Notes: generated from the letters alone by a model not told the origin. Positions 1-8,035 are shown, numbered from the stretch's first letter. The stretch is DNA of 64,000 bases from Porphyromonadaceae bacterium UBA4262 (GCA_002396085.1 DGWI01000034.1:1-64000); one strand, 5' to 3'. Numbers and translations are program-made.

Positions 1-118
1 CGGAAAAAATTTGTGGGAAACGATAATTTGCCTATTGTTGTTGAGTAAGTTGTTTGAGTTGTTTTTAAAAATCATAATGGTTCGCAGATAACGCAGATTA
101 TTTCAATGTAAAACAAGC

Positions 119-156
119 AAAAGGCCGCCCGGTTTTAATCAGTTGGGCGGTCTTTT
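119..156 (+). terminator. Rho-independent terminator of an upstream gene
   Basis: A GGCCGCCC arm pairs with GGGCGGTC (one G-T pair) around an AT-rich loop, extended by A-run/T-run pairing and followed by TCTTTT. It probably ends a gene lying left of the window; positions 1-118 show no convincing coding sequence. Confidence 0.7.
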
Positions 157-226
157 GTTGGCAGGGGCTTGTCTCGAAAAATAGATTAAAAACATGCGGT
201 GCGCAAAATGTGCGTGCCGCATGGTG

Positions 227-254
227 TTTGTGTAATTATTTTTTTGTAAATTTG
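227..254 (+). promoter_or_regulatory. Candidate promoter of the butyrate-type operon
   Basis: TAAATTTG at 247-254 fits the Bacteroidales -7 consensus TAnnTTTG. A TTTG lies at 227-230, but the 16-bp spacer is shorter than the usual 19-20. Initiation would fall near 258, leaving a leader of about 87 nt. Because a terminator precedes it, the beta-subunit gene seems to start a new transcription unit. Confidence 0.5.
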
Positions 255-344
255 CAGCGGATTATTGTGTCCCGTCATGTACGTACCTTAAAAACAAATA
301 TAGACAACAATAAAAATACAATTAATCTCATAAATCAGATTATT

Positions 345-1004
345 ATGGAAAAAAATGAAATGAGAGAAGTCATTGCCAAGCGTGCCGCCAAAGAGCTGCA
401 CGACGGCGATGTTGTGAACCTGGGTATCGGAATCCCCACGATGATTCCCAACTATCTGCCCGATGGCGTATCGGTGACGCTGCAAACCGAGAACGGTGCT
501 ATGGGCATGGGCGCAACCCCCGCCGAGGGCGAGGAGGACAAGAATCTGATCAACGCCGGTGGCGGCTACATCACCCTCACTCCGGGTGCTTGCACGTTCG
601 ACTCGGCAACTTCATTTGCCATCATCCGCGGCGGTCATGTGAACGTGTCGTTCCTGGGCGCGCTGCAGGTGGACGAGAAAGGCAACCTGGCCAACTGGAT
701 CATCCCCGGCAAGATGGCTCCCGGCATGGGCGGTGCCATGGACCTGGTGGTCGGTGCCAAGCGTGTGATCCTGACCATGGAGCACACCCAGAAGGGCAAA
801 CCCAAAATCCTGAAAGAGTGCACCCTGCCGCTGACCGCAGCCGGCCAGGTGGACATGATCATCACCGAGATGGGCGTGATGGACATCACCCCCGAGGGCA
901 TCGTGTTGCGTGAGATTCACCCCGAGTTCACCGTCGAGCAGGTGCAAGAGGCCACCGAGGCCCGTCTCATCATTTCGCCCGACCTAAAACCGATGGACAT
1001 CTAA
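345..1004 (+). CDS. atoA: Acyl/3-oxoacid CoA-transferase, beta subunit
   Basis: 219 aa, the usual size of the beta (AtoA/ScoB-type) subunit of class I CoA-transferases, which move CoA between short-chain acyl-CoA and free acids through a glutamyl-CoA intermediate. The catalytic Glu is seen in T-E-N-G (residue 49), followed by the Gly-rich GAMGMGA stretch; a conserved GGG and GGHV region follows. The reading frame is open back to 210, but family alignment and the promoter near 254 favour the ATG at 345. The enzyme needs an alpha subunit, which is not in the window. It heads a co-directional series with crotonase, HBD, ACD and EtfBA, so a role in butyryl-CoA/acetoacetate or acetate exchange is inferred; exact substrate is unknown. 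Confidence 0.9.
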   Translation: MEKNEMREVIAKRAAKELHDGDVVNLGIGIPTMIPNYLPDGVSVTLQTENGAMGMGATPAEGEEDKNLINAGGGYITLTPGACTFDSATSFAIIRGGHVNVSFLGALQVDEKGNLANWIIPGKMAPGMGGAMDLVVGAKRVILTMEHTQKGKPKILKECTLPLTAAGQVDMIITEMGVMDITPEGIVLREIHPEFTVEQVQEATEARLIISPDLKPMDI

Positions 1005-1009
1005 TTCAG

Positions 1010-1146
1010 TAGTTAAGGAGTTAAGAAGTTAAGGAGTCAAGAAGCCAAGCCCCCCAAGCCCCCCTAAAGGGGGTGTACAAAGCGGCAACTGCAACAGTAG
1101 TCCCCCGTTAGGGGGTTAGGGGGCTACCTAACTCCCTTAAACTACC
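1010..1146. repeat. Intergenic inverted repeat with 8-bp periodic arms
   Basis: Left arm is an array of AGTTAAGG-like octamers, right arm its approximate complement (CTAACTCCCTTAAACTAC). Between them lies a C-rich/G-rich core (1044-1127) containing a CCCCCT-AA-AGGGGG hairpin. The same core recurs at 8114-8188. It fills the whole gap between two operon genes and would fold in the mRNA. Confidence 0.85.
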
Positions 1147-1165
1147 CATAAATTTAGAAACTACG

Positions 1166-1939
1166 ATGGACTATCAATTCCTGAAGGTTGAACACAACGA
1201 GGGCTTGACGGTGCTGAAGATTTCGGCTCCCAAGTCGCTCAATGCGCTCAACTCAACCATTCTGCGCGAACTGGACGACTGTGTCAGCCATCTGGATGAC
1301 ACACGCGTGCTCATCATCACAGGTGACGGCGAGAAGTCGTTTGTCGCCGGTGCCGACATCAGCGAGATGGCTCACCTCAACCAGGAGCAGGGTCATGAGT
1401 TTGGCCGCCTGGGTGCCCAGGTGTTCCGCAAGATCGAGAACCTGCCCTTCCCCGTGATTGCCGCCGTCAATGGCTTCGCTCTGGGTGGTGGCTGCGAACT
1501 GGCCATGGCATGCGACATCCGCATTGCCTCGAACAAGGCCAAGTTCGGTCAACCCGAGGTGGGCCTGGGCATCATTCCCGGCTTCTCGGGCACTTACCGC
1601 CTGCCCAAACTCATCGGCCAGGGCTATGCCAAGGAGATGATCTACACAGGCAAGGTGATACGCGCCGACGAGGCCTTGCGCATCGGTCTGGTCAATGCCA
1701 TCTATGAGCCCGAGCAACTGATGCCAGCCGCCCTGGAGATGGCACAGAAGATGCTGGCCAACGCCCCCATCGCCATCAGCCTGGCCAAGCAGAGCATCAA
1801 CAGTGGCTATGATCTGGACGCTGGAGCCGCCATCACGCTCGAGAACGACCTGTTCGGCCGCTGCTTTGCCACCACCGACCAGAAGGAAGGCATGGACGCA
1901 TTCCTCAACAAGCGCAAGCCCACGTTTACCAACCACTAA
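1166..1939 (+). CDS. crt: Enoyl-CoA hydratase / crotonase
   Basis: 257 aa, typical of the crotonase family, which interconverts 3-hydroxybutyryl-CoA and crotonyl-CoA in the cytoplasm. The oxyanion-hole segments AGADI (about 61-65) and ALGGGC (about 105-110) are intact, and both catalytic glutamates are present: Glu111 in GGCELA and Glu131 in GQPEVGLG. The C-terminal trimerisation part ends in the usual KRKP-type tail. It sits between the CoA-transferase subunit and 3-hydroxybutyryl-CoA dehydrogenase, which supports a short-chain (C4) role rather than long-chain beta-oxidation. The gap on each side is occupied by repeats, so co-transcription is inferred from orientation and from the lack of a clear promoter box. 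Confidence 0.93.
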   Translation: MDYQFLKVEHNEGLTVLKISAPKSLNALNSTILRELDDCVSHLDDTRVLIITGDGEKSFVAGADISEMAHLNQEQGHEFGRLGAQVFRKIENLPFPVIAAVNGFALGGGCELAMACDIRIASNKAKFGQPEVGLGIIPGFSGTYRLPKLIGQGYAKEMIYTGKVIRADEALRIGLVNAIYEPEQLMPAALEMAQKMLANAPIAISLAKQSINSGYDLDAGAAITLENDLFGRCFATTDQKEGMDAFLNKRKPTFTNH

Positions 1940-1943
1940 GAGC

Positions 1944-2000
1944 CTAGAAAATCTAGAATGTCTAGACACTCTAGAGTTTCTAGAACATCTACCCTCATCA
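1944..2000. repeat. TCTAGA-rich short repeat array
   Basis: Five near-regular occurrences of TCTAGA/CTAGA at about 9-10-bp spacing lie between crotonase and HBD. Because TCTAGA is self-complementary the array can fold into several alternative hairpins. Confidence 0.75.
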
Positions 2001-2037
2001 AAGAAAGAGAACAAAAAAACTTTAAAAACCTAGCGAT

Positions 2038-2874
2038 ATGAAAATTTGTGTCATTGGAACCGGTACCATGGCCAAGGGTATTGTCAAGGCTTTTGCTGCC
2101 AAGATGCCCGTCGTCATGAAGAGCCGCACACAGGCCAGCCTCGACAAGGCTATGGCCTCGATCAACAAGGGCTATGCCAAGTTGGTTGAGAAAGGTAAAA
2201 TCACCGAAGACGCGATGAAAGCCATCCTGGCCAACATCACCACGACAACCGACTATGCAACCTTTGCCGATGCTGACCTCGTCATCGAGGCTGCCGTCGA
2301 GAACATGCAACTCAAGAAGGATGTCTTTACCGAACTTGACAAGATCTGCAAGCCCGAGACCATCTTTGCCACCAACTCGTCGTCGCTCTCAATCACTGAG
2401 ATTGCCGCTGTGACCAGCCGCCCCGACAAGTTCATCGGCTGCCACTTCTTCAACCCCGCCGACCGCATGGCTCTGGTCGAGGTCATCAAGGGCCAGCTCA
2501 CCAGCGACGAGACTGCCCAGTGCATCATCGACCTGGCTACCGAGATTGGCAAGACTCCGGTGCCCGTCAACGAGGCTCCTGGCTTTGTCGTCAACCGCAT
2601 CCTCATCCCGATGATCAACGAGGCTGTGGGCATCCTGGCCGATGGCATCGCCAGCGCCGAGGATATCGACAAGTGCATGATGCTGGGTGCTAATCACCCG
2701 ATGGGTCCGTTGGCACTCGCCGACCTGATTGGCAACGATGTGAACCTGGCCATCATGGAAGTGCTCTACAACGAGTTTGGCGATCCCAAGTATCGTCCTC
2801 ACCCACTGCTGCGCAAGATGGTTCGCGCCGGCTTGTTGGGCCGCAAGACGGGTCAAGGATTCTATAAGTATTAA
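2038..2874 (+). CDS. hbd: 3-hydroxybutyryl-CoA dehydrogenase
   Basis: 278 aa with an N-terminal Rossmann domain and a C-terminal helical 3HCDH domain ([13 protein letters not shown], then [13 protein letters not shown] and KTGQGFYKY). Catalytic His136 (GCHFFNP), the supporting Glu148 and the Ser-rich NSSSLSITE stretch are present. It oxidises or reduces acetoacetyl-CoA/3-hydroxybutyryl-CoA. Odd points: the dinucleotide motif reads GTGTMA (residues 7-12) instead of GxGxxG, and the end of beta-2 reads K-S-R (28-30) where NAD-linked homologues carry an acidic residue. Together with a slightly shortened loop this suggests NADP(H) use, which is an inference. Flanked by repeat-filled gaps in the butyrate-type operon. 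Confidence 0.92.
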   Translation: MKICVIGTGTMAKGIVKAFAAKMPVVMKSRTQASLDKAMASINKGYAKLVEKGKITEDAMKAILANITTTTDYATFADADLVIEAAVENMQLKKDVFTELDKICKPETIFATNSSSLSITEIAAVTSRPDKFIGCHFFNPADRMALVEVIKGQLTSDETAQCIIDLATEIGKTPVPVNEAPGFVVNRILIPMINEAVGILADGIASAEDIDKCMMLGANHPMGPLALADLIGNDVNLAIMEVLYNEFGDPKYRPHPLLRKMVRAGLLGRKTGQGFYKY

Positions 2875-2879
2875 TTTGT

Positions 2880-2957
2880 TATCGGTTTTCGGTTGTCAGT
2901 TTTCAGCGACTCACGCCTACACTGACAACTGAGAACCAAAAACTGAAAACTGAAAAC
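2880..2957. repeat. 7-bp periodic inverted repeat (GGTTTTC / GAAAACT)
   Basis: The left half is made of GGTTTTC/GGTTGTC/AGTTTTC heptads, the right half of their complements TGACAAC, TGAGAAC, TGAAAAC. The halves can form one long imperfect hairpin between HBD and ACD. The same family occurs at 48477-48556. Confidence 0.85.
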
Positions 2958-2969
2958 TTGAGATAATAT

Positions 2970-4109
2970 ATGGATTTTAGTTATTCAAAAACAGAACAAC
3001 TGTTCCTGCAGATGATTCGCTCGTTTGCCGAGAATGAGGTGAAACCGCTGGCAGCAGAGGTTGACGAGCAGGAGCGCTTCCCACTCGAGACCGTCGAAAA
3101 GATGGGTAAACTCGGCATCATGGGTATCCCTGTGCCCAAGCAGTATGGCGGTGCTGGTGGCACTGTACAGATGTATATCATGGCCGTTGAGGAACTCTCG
3201 CGCGTGTGCGCCACGACGGGTGTCGTGCTCTCGGCCCACACCTCGCTGTGCATGGCTCCCATCATGGAGAACGGCACCGAGGAGCAGAAGATGAAGTATC
3301 TGCCCAAGTTGGCTTCGGGCGAGTGGATTGGCGCCTTCGGTCTGACCGAGCCCAATGCCGGCACCGACGCTGCGATGCAGCAGACCACTGCAGTTGACGC
3401 TGGTGACCACTGGGTGCTCAACGGCTCAAAGATCTTCATCACCAACGCTTCATACGCTCACGTGTTCATCGTCATGGCCATGACCGACAAGAGCAAGGGC
3501 ACCAAGGGCATCTCGGCCTTCATCGTCGAGAAGGGCATGCCGGGCTTCAGCATCGGCAAGAAGGAGCTCAAGATGGGTATCCGCGGCAGCGCTACCTGTG
3601 AGTTGATCTTCGAGAACTGCATCGTTCCCAAGGAGAACCTGCTCGGCCCGTTGGGCAAGGGATTCAACATTGCCATGAAGACCCTGGATGGCGGCCGCAT
3701 CGGCATCGCATCGCAGGCTCTGGGCATCGCACAGGGTGCTATGGACGAGACTGTCAAGTACACCAAGGAGCGCAAGCAATTTGGCCGCGCCATCGCCAAG
3801 TTCCAGAACACGCAGTTCCAGATGGCTGACCTCAAGACCAAGGTCGAAGCCGCTCGCCTGCTGGTGCGCAGCGCAGCCTGGAAGAAGGACATGGGCCTGC
3901 CCTACTCGGCCGATGCCGCTATGGCTAAACTCTTCGCAGCCGAGACCGCAATGGAAGTCACGACCAAGGCCGTGCAGTTCCATGGTGGCTACGGCTACAC
4001 GCGTGAGTATCCTGTGGAGCGCATGATGCGTGACGCCAAGATTACAGAGATTTATGAAGGCACGTCCGAGGTCCAGCGCATGGTCATCGCCGGTCATTTG
4101 TTTAAGTAA
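2970..4109 (+). CDS. bcd: Short-chain acyl-CoA dehydrogenase (butyryl-CoA dehydrogenase type)
   Basis: 379 aa, the standard length of FAD-dependent acyl-CoA dehydrogenases. N-terminal helical domain, the FAD/substrate segment AFGLTEPNAGTDA and C-terminal RKQFGRAIAKFQNTQF are all seen. The catalytic base Glu is in I-Y-E-G-T-S-E near residue 363, the position used by short- and medium-chain enzymes. It would reduce crotonyl-CoA to butyryl-CoA (or the reverse) in the cytoplasm, exchanging electrons with EtfBA encoded directly downstream. Placement beside crt, hbd and etfBA makes butyryl-CoA the likely substrate, although the exact chain length cannot be read from sequence alone. Confidence 0.92.
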   Translation: MDFSYSKTEQLFLQMIRSFAENEVKPLAAEVDEQERFPLETVEKMGKLGIMGIPVPKQYGGAGGTVQMYIMAVEELSRVCATTGVVLSAHTSLCMAPIMENGTEEQKMKYLPKLASGEWIGAFGLTEPNAGTDAAMQQTTAVDAGDHWVLNGSKIFITNASYAHVFIVMAMTDKSKGTKGISAFIVEKGMPGFSIGKKELKMGIRGSATCELIFENCIVPKENLLGPLGKGFNIAMKTLDGGRIGIASQALGIAQGAMDETVKYTKERKQFGRAIAKFQNTQFQMADLKTKVEAARLLVRSAAWKKDMGLPYSADAAMAKLFAAETAMEVTTKAVQFHGGYGYTREYPVERMMRDAKITEIYEGTSEVQRMVIAGHLFK

Positions 4110-4111
4110 TC

Positions 4112-4272
4112 AGTAGTTATGTAGTTAAGTAGTTAGATGGAGTTAAGACGTATGTCTCATGGCGGTTGCAACTTGGCACGACGCGTCTTCATCCGCAAGA
4201 CTATCGGCTTCACTGCCAAACTATTCCACTACTTAACTCCTTAACTCCTATAAATTCTTTAACTCCTTAGAA
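4112..4272. repeat. 8-bp periodic inverted repeat (AGTTAAGT family)
   Basis: GTAGTTAAGTAGTTAG octamers at the left and CTACTTAACTCCTTAACTCC at the right enclose about 90 bp of unrelated sequence. It fills the bcd-etfB gap and is related to the arms at 1010-1146 and 5060-5185. Confidence 0.8.
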
Positions 4273-4274
4273 AA

Positions 4275-5057
4275 ATGAATATTGTAGTTTGTTTAAAGCA
4301 AGTTCCTGATACCACCGAGATCAAGATCGACCCCGTGAAGGGTACCTTGATTCGCGAAGGCGTGCCCAGCATCATGAACCCCGATGACAAGGGAGGTCTT
4401 GAACTCGCACTGCGTCTGAAAGACCAGTTCGGTGCCAATGTTACTGTTATCTCAATGGGTCCGCCTCAAGCCGATGTCATGCTGCGCGAGGCATACGCAA
4501 TGGGTGCCGACCGTGCCATCCTGCTGAGCGACCGCAAGTTTGCCGGTGCCGACACGCTGGCTACATCCTATGCCCTGTCAGGACTGTGCCGCGTGCTCGA
4601 CTATGACCTGATCATCGCTGGCCGTCAGGCTATCGATGGCGACACCGCACAGGTGGGTCCCGAGCTGGCCGAACACCTGGGTCTGCCGCAGATCACCTAT
4701 GTGGTCGATGCCAAGATGCAAGACAACGGCAAGTTGCTCGTGCACAAGGAGAACGAAGACAGCACACAAGTGCTGGAGGTCGAGGGCAAGTGCCTGCTCA
4801 CCGTCCTGGCTAGCGCCTTTGAGCCCCGCTACATGAGCGTGAGCGGCATCATGGAGGCCTACAACAAGGAGGTCGAGGTGTGGAGTGCCGACAAGATCGA
4901 CGTCGAGGAGACCAAGCTCGGTCTCGCTGGTTCGCCCACCAAGGTGTTCCAGTCGTTCCCCAAGGCCATGAAGGCTCCGGGCGAATTGCACGAAGTGAGT
5001 GAGGAAGAGGCAGTCGAACTGATTGTCGCTAAACTGAAAGAGAAACACATCATCTAA
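4275..5057 (+). CDS. etfB: Electron transfer flavoprotein, beta subunit
   Basis: 260 aa. The start MNIVVCLKQVPDT, the NPDDKGGLELALRLKD segment and the nucleotide-binding AGRQAIDGDTAQVGP motif are diagnostic of EtfB from anaerobes. It pairs with EtfA to hold FAD cofactors and pass electrons to or from the acyl-CoA dehydrogenase encoded upstream. The NPDDK...E signature is shared with Etf proteins of electron-confurcating/bifurcating complexes in anaerobes, so flavin-based bifurcation is possible but not proved. Gene order bcd-etfB-etfA is the classic butyrate-operon order. Confidence 0.94.
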   Translation: MNIVVCLKQVPDTTEIKIDPVKGTLIREGVPSIMNPDDKGGLELALRLKDQFGANVTVISMGPPQADVMLREAYAMGADRAILLSDRKFAGADTLATSYALSGLCRVLDYDLIIAGRQAIDGDTAQVGPELAEHLGLPQITYVVDAKMQDNGKLLVHKENEDSTQVLEVEGKCLLTVLASAFEPRYMSVSGIMEAYNKEVEVWSADKIDVEETKLGLAGSPTKVFQSFPKAMKAPGELHEVSEEEAVELIVAKLKEKHII

Positions 5058-5059
5058 AC

Positions 5060-5185
5060 TAGTAGTTAAGAAGTTAAGTAGTAATGCAATAAAGTAGTTA
5101 AGAAGAGACGCGGCATGCCGCGTGGTGAACCGCAATCATGCGATGTCTTAACTCCCTTGACTCCTTAACTTCACTAACTTCTAAT
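5060..5185. repeat. 8-bp periodic inverted repeat with a GC palindrome core
   Basis: AGTAGTTAAGAAGTTAAG octamers face CTTAACTCCCTTGACTCCTTAAC. In the middle is a perfect 16-bp palindrome ACGCGGCATGCCGCGT at 5109-5124. Occupies the etfB-etfA gap. Confidence 0.8.
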
Positions 5186-5199
5186 AAAACGACATTGCA

Positions 5200-6219
5200 A
5201 TGGATAAGAAAGATTATAAGAACGTATTCGTTTTTGCTGAGCAGCGCGAGGGCGTGATCCAACCCGTTGCTTTCGAACTTCTGGGCAAGGCTCGTGACCT
5301 GGCTGATGTGTTGGGCGAGAAGGTTGTTGCCATGTTCCTGGGCTGTGGCATCAAGGATCAGGCACAAACCCTGATTGAGATGGGTGCCGACGAGGTTATC
5401 GTCGCCGATTGCCCCGAACTCAAGGACTATCTGAGCGAGCAATACTCGCAGGCCGTCTATCAAATCATCGAGGCCCGCAAACCCAGCATCGTGCTCTACG
5501 GTGCTACCACCATTGGCCGTGACATGGCTCCGCGTCTGGCGTGCCGCCTGCGTGCCGGTTTGACCGCCGACTGCACCAAACTCGAGGTGTGTCCCGCCAA
5601 GGAAGAAGGTTTCATGGACCTGCACTCGACTCGTCCCGCCTTCGGTGGCAACCTGATGGCTACCATCGTTTGCCCCAACACGCGTCCACAGATGTCGACC
5701 GTGCGTCCGGGCGTGATGCAGAAGCGCGAGCGCGACCCGCAGCGTCAGGGCGTGGTCACCGACTTCCAACCCAAGTTTGACACCAGCAAGTTCAAGGTAC
5801 GCTTGGTCGAGACCATCCGCGCCGACAAGAGCGTGGCCGACATCAGCGAGGCCAAGATTTTGGTCTCGGGTGGACGTGGCGTGCACGACCGCGAGGGATT
5901 CGACAAACTCCAGGCTCTGGCCGACCAACTGGGCGGACAAGTGGCTTCGTCGCGTGCTATGGTCGACAACGGCGTGATGCCTCATGAGTGCCAGGTGGGT
6001 CAGACCGGTAAGACCGTGCGTCCCAACCTCTACATGGCTTGCGGTATCAGCGGTGCCATCCAGCACCTGGCCGGTATGGAGGAGAGCGACCTCATCATCG
6101 CTATCAACAAGGACAAGTTCGCCCCCATCTTCAGCGTGGCTGATCTGGGTATCGTGGGCGACTTGCACAAGATTGTGCCGATGCTCACCGAGCGCCTCAA
6201 GAAGGAGATGGCTAAGTAA
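5200..6219 (+). CDS. etfA: Electron transfer flavoprotein, alpha subunit
   Basis: 339 aa. N-terminal ETF domain and C-terminal FAD-binding domain; the FAD-site motifs SGGRGV, SSRAMVDNGVMPHECQVG, VRPNLYMACGISGAIQH and the final INKDKFAPIFSVADLGIVGD are intact. It forms the heterodimer with EtfB encoded 142 bp upstream and serves the acyl-CoA dehydrogenase. It is the last gene of the operon: a strong hairpin follows and the next gene (rdgB) is convergent. Confidence 0.95.
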   Translation: MDKKDYKNVFVFAEQREGVIQPVAFELLGKARDLADVLGEKVVAMFLGCGIKDQAQTLIEMGADEVIVADCPELKDYLSEQYSQAVYQIIEARKPSIVLYGATTIGRDMAPRLACRLRAGLTADCTKLEVCPAKEEGFMDLHSTRPAFGGNLMATIVCPNTRPQMSTVRPGVMQKRERDPQRQGVVTDFQPKFDTSKFKVRLVETIRADKSVADISEAKILVSGGRGVHDREGFDKLQALADQLGGQVASSRAMVDNGVMPHECQVGQTGKTVRPNLYMACGISGAIQHLAGMEESDLIIAINKDKFAPIFSVADLGIVGDLHKIVPMLTERLKKEMAK

Positions 6220-6246
6220 AAACTACTGAGCCACACCAACTGACAA

Positions 6247-6285
6247 CGACAGCGGGTCGCGCATTCATTGCACGACCCGCTGTCG
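6247..6285. terminator. Bidirectional hairpin between etfA and rdgB
   Basis: A perfect 13-bp stem (CGACAGCGGGTCG and its complement, loop 6260-6272) lies between the convergent genes. T-runs are short on both sides, so termination in either direction is inferred from position. Confidence 0.75.
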
Positions 6286-6306
6286 ATTTCATGCTCAATC
6301 TTGACC

Positions 6307-6903
6307 CTACTCCTGCCGCAGGAAAGCCGTGAGAGCAGCCACAGCGCGGCCACGATGGCTGATGGCGTTCTTCTCCTCGCCCGACATCTGGGCAAAGGTG
6401 CGGCCATCGCCCTCGATGGGCCTGAAGATGCTGTCGTAGCCAAATCCGCCGGTGCCATGACGCTCGGTGAGGATGTGACCGTCGACACGTCCCTCGAACA
6501 GGTGCTCCTCGCCATCCCTGATCAGGCAAATGGCGGTGCGGAAGTGTGCCGTGCGGCGCTCCAGAGGCACATCAGCCATGAGTCGCAGCACCTTGTCGAT
6601 GTTGCGCTCACTGTCGTGCGCCACGCCGCCGTAGCGGGCGCTCATCACGCCCGGCTCGCCACCCAGGGCATCAATCTCCAGCCCCGTGTCGTCACTGAAG
6701 CAGTCGTAGCCATAGTGCTGTTTGACATACTCGGCCTTGATGCGCGCGTTACCCTCGATGTTGGGCGCCGTCTCGGGGATATCCTCGTGGCAGTTAATAT
6801 CGGCCAGGCTCAGCACCTGGTATTGGTCGCCCATGATCTGTCGCAATTCCTCCAACTTATGGGCATTGTTGGTCGCGAACACTATCTTCTTTCGGTCAGT
6901 CAT
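6307..6903 (-). CDS. rdgB: XTP/dITP diphosphatase (HAM1/RdgB)
   Basis: 198 aa, the normal length. It removes inosine and xanthosine triphosphates from the nucleotide pool by hydrolysis to the monophosphate. Visible motifs are FATNNAHKLEEL near the N-terminus, SDDTGLEIDAL with the Mg2+-binding acids, PGVMSARYGG, GFGYDSIF and the C-terminal SHRGRA. The ATG is 24 nt downstream of the initiation point predicted from the promoter at 6931-6961. Confidence 0.95.
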   Translation of the reverse strand: MTDRKKIVFATNNAHKLEELRQIMGDQYQVLSLADINCHEDIPETAPNIEGNARIKAEYVKQHYGYDCFSDDTGLEIDALGGEPGVMSARYGGVAHDSERNIDKVLRLMADVPLERRTAHFRTAICLIRDGEEHLFEGRVDGHILTERHGTGGFGYDSIFRPIEGDGRTFAQMSGEEKNAISHRGRAVAALTAFLRQE

Positions 6904-6930
6904 TATCGTCAGTTGTATTAAATTTTACTG

Positions 6931-6961
6931 CAAAATTAGTGCAAACCGAGCGAAATACAAA
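6931..6961 (-). promoter_or_regulatory. rdgB promoter (TTTG-N19-TAATTTTG)
   Basis: Read on the minus strand, TAATTTTG (6931-6938) is preceded by TTTG (6958-6961) with a 19-bp spacer, a full match to the Bacteroidales housekeeping promoter. The -33 side lies within the GCAAACCGAGCGAAA repeat. Confidence 0.75.
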
Positions 6962-7230
6962 GCGAAAACAAAGTTTTTCGCTTTTATTTCCGAGACGCCG
7001 CCTAATTTCGAGGGCATAGCCCTCAACATAGTGCAAACCGAGCGAAAACCAAAACTTGCTTTGAGTTTTACCCAACCGCGACCTAATTAATCTGTGCCGT
7101 CCGCCTCCAGGAAGCATTCAACATTACCTTTTGTCGGGGCGGACGGCGCGGGAGCGCCGTCCCTACAACCGCAACCTTTACCCCTCAAAATGTAACGTCT
7201 TAACTACCCTAACTACTTAACTACTTTAGA
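6941..7230. repeat. Non-coding stretch with GCAAACCGAGCGAAA repeats and REP-like GC element
   Basis: GCAAACCGAGCGAAA occurs at 6941-6955 and 7033-7047. A GC-rich REP-like segment (GGCGCGGGAGCGCC) follows near 7140-7170, then TTAACTAC octamers at 7198-7230. No credible gene is seen. Confidence 0.65.
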
Positions 7231-7243
7231 AACTCACGTTAGT

Positions 7244-7446
7244 TAACGTGAGTTCGATGAAATTTGAATCTGGAAATCAATGCGTTAGCAAATCCCCCTC
7301 TAAGCTAGAGGGGGTGCCCGAAGGGCGGGGGCGTGTGTCAAGCAGCATGGCTGTAACAACACACTCCTCCGGCGCTTCGCGCCACCTCCCCTAACTTAGG
7401 GGAGGAACTGGCTCACAGCACTTTATATTCATCGAAGCTCACGTTA
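7244..7446. mobile_element. MITE-like element with TAACGTGAGTTCGATGAA ends
   Basis: Terminal inverted repeats: TAACGTGAGTTCGATGAA (7244-7261) and TTCATCGAAGCTCACGTTA (7428-7446), matching except for one inserted base. The left end also belongs to an 11-bp palindrome AACTCACGTTA-GT-TAACGTGAGTT (7231-7254). The interior has a CCCCCTCTAAGCTAGAGGGGG hairpin-like segment and GC-rich sequence but no ORF. The right end runs to within one base of the stop codon of the next gene. A second element with related ends is at 46381-46753. Confidence 0.55.
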
Positions 7447-7447
7447 G

Positions 7448-7978
7448 TTAGAACTTATATCTCAATCCTGCCACGAGGATGCCTTGTTCGCCGAAGCCCA
7501 ACTCGACAAATCCCCTGAATGCATTGCCAAATTCGGCTCCCACTGCCGAGGCTTGCCAACCAAACGAGGCCGTTGTTTTGTCGCTATGCTCGCTAGAGTC
7601 TATACCGAGCAGTAGACCTAGAGCCAACTTTGAGTACATGCTGAAGTGGTCGCGATACAGCCAATTATACTTCACAGCGGGCATGATGCTCATGTACTTG
7701 GTGCGTGCTTTGTCGTTTTCATTCCACTTACAGGTGCTAAACGTGCCCACGAGACCCACGCCCAGTCGTGACTTGGGGCGATAGAAGTATTCCGCACCGA
7801 AGGCTCCAATATAGCTTGTCTGCTTGCCGGAGAAGATACCATCAAGATAGGACGAACTCAGATCGGTAAACGCACCCACACCGTATGAGATACTGATCTC
7901 GTTTCTCCATTCACTTTGGGCATTGAGGCCCAGGGTTGCTACTAGCGTAAGGGCTAAAGTAAAAATAAACTTCTTCAT
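7448..7978 (-). CDS. Small outer-membrane beta-barrel protein
   Basis: 176 aa with a clear signal peptide (MKKFIFTLALTLVATLGLNAQ). The mature part alternates hydrophobic and polar residues in beta strands and ends in ...LVAGLRYKF, with the terminal Phe typical of outer-membrane proteins. It resembles the generic 8-strand Bacteroidetes OMP_b-brl families; ligand and role are unknown. It lies alone downstream of leuS on the same strand, with a long perfect hairpin in its leader. Its stop codon abuts the MITE-like element at 7244-7446. Confidence 0.75.
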   Translation of the reverse strand: MKKFIFTLALTLVATLGLNAQSEWRNEISISYGVGAFTDLSSSYLDGIFSGKQTSYIGAFGAEYFYRPKSRLGVGLVGTFSTCKWNENDKARTKYMSIMPAVKYNWLYRDHFSMYSKLALGLLLGIDSSEHSDKTTASFGWQASAVGAEFGNAFRGFVELGFGEQGILVAGLRYKF

Positions 7979-7998
7979 AGTGTGTCATTAATTTTGTT

Positions 7999-8035
7999 CA
8001 AGTTTTGCAGGTTGCAAAACAACCTGCAAAACTTG
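7999..8035 (-). promoter_or_regulatory. Perfect 16-bp inverted repeat in the OMP leader
   Basis: CAAGTTTTGCAGGTTG and its exact complement are separated by 5 nt, 20 nt upstream of the ATG at 7978. No U-run follows, so a terminator is less likely than a leader hairpin or operator. Confidence 0.65.

Noticed and set aside
6896..7117. Small frame upstream of rdgB
   Set aside because: Covers the rdgB promoter and intergenic repeats and has no protein-like features.
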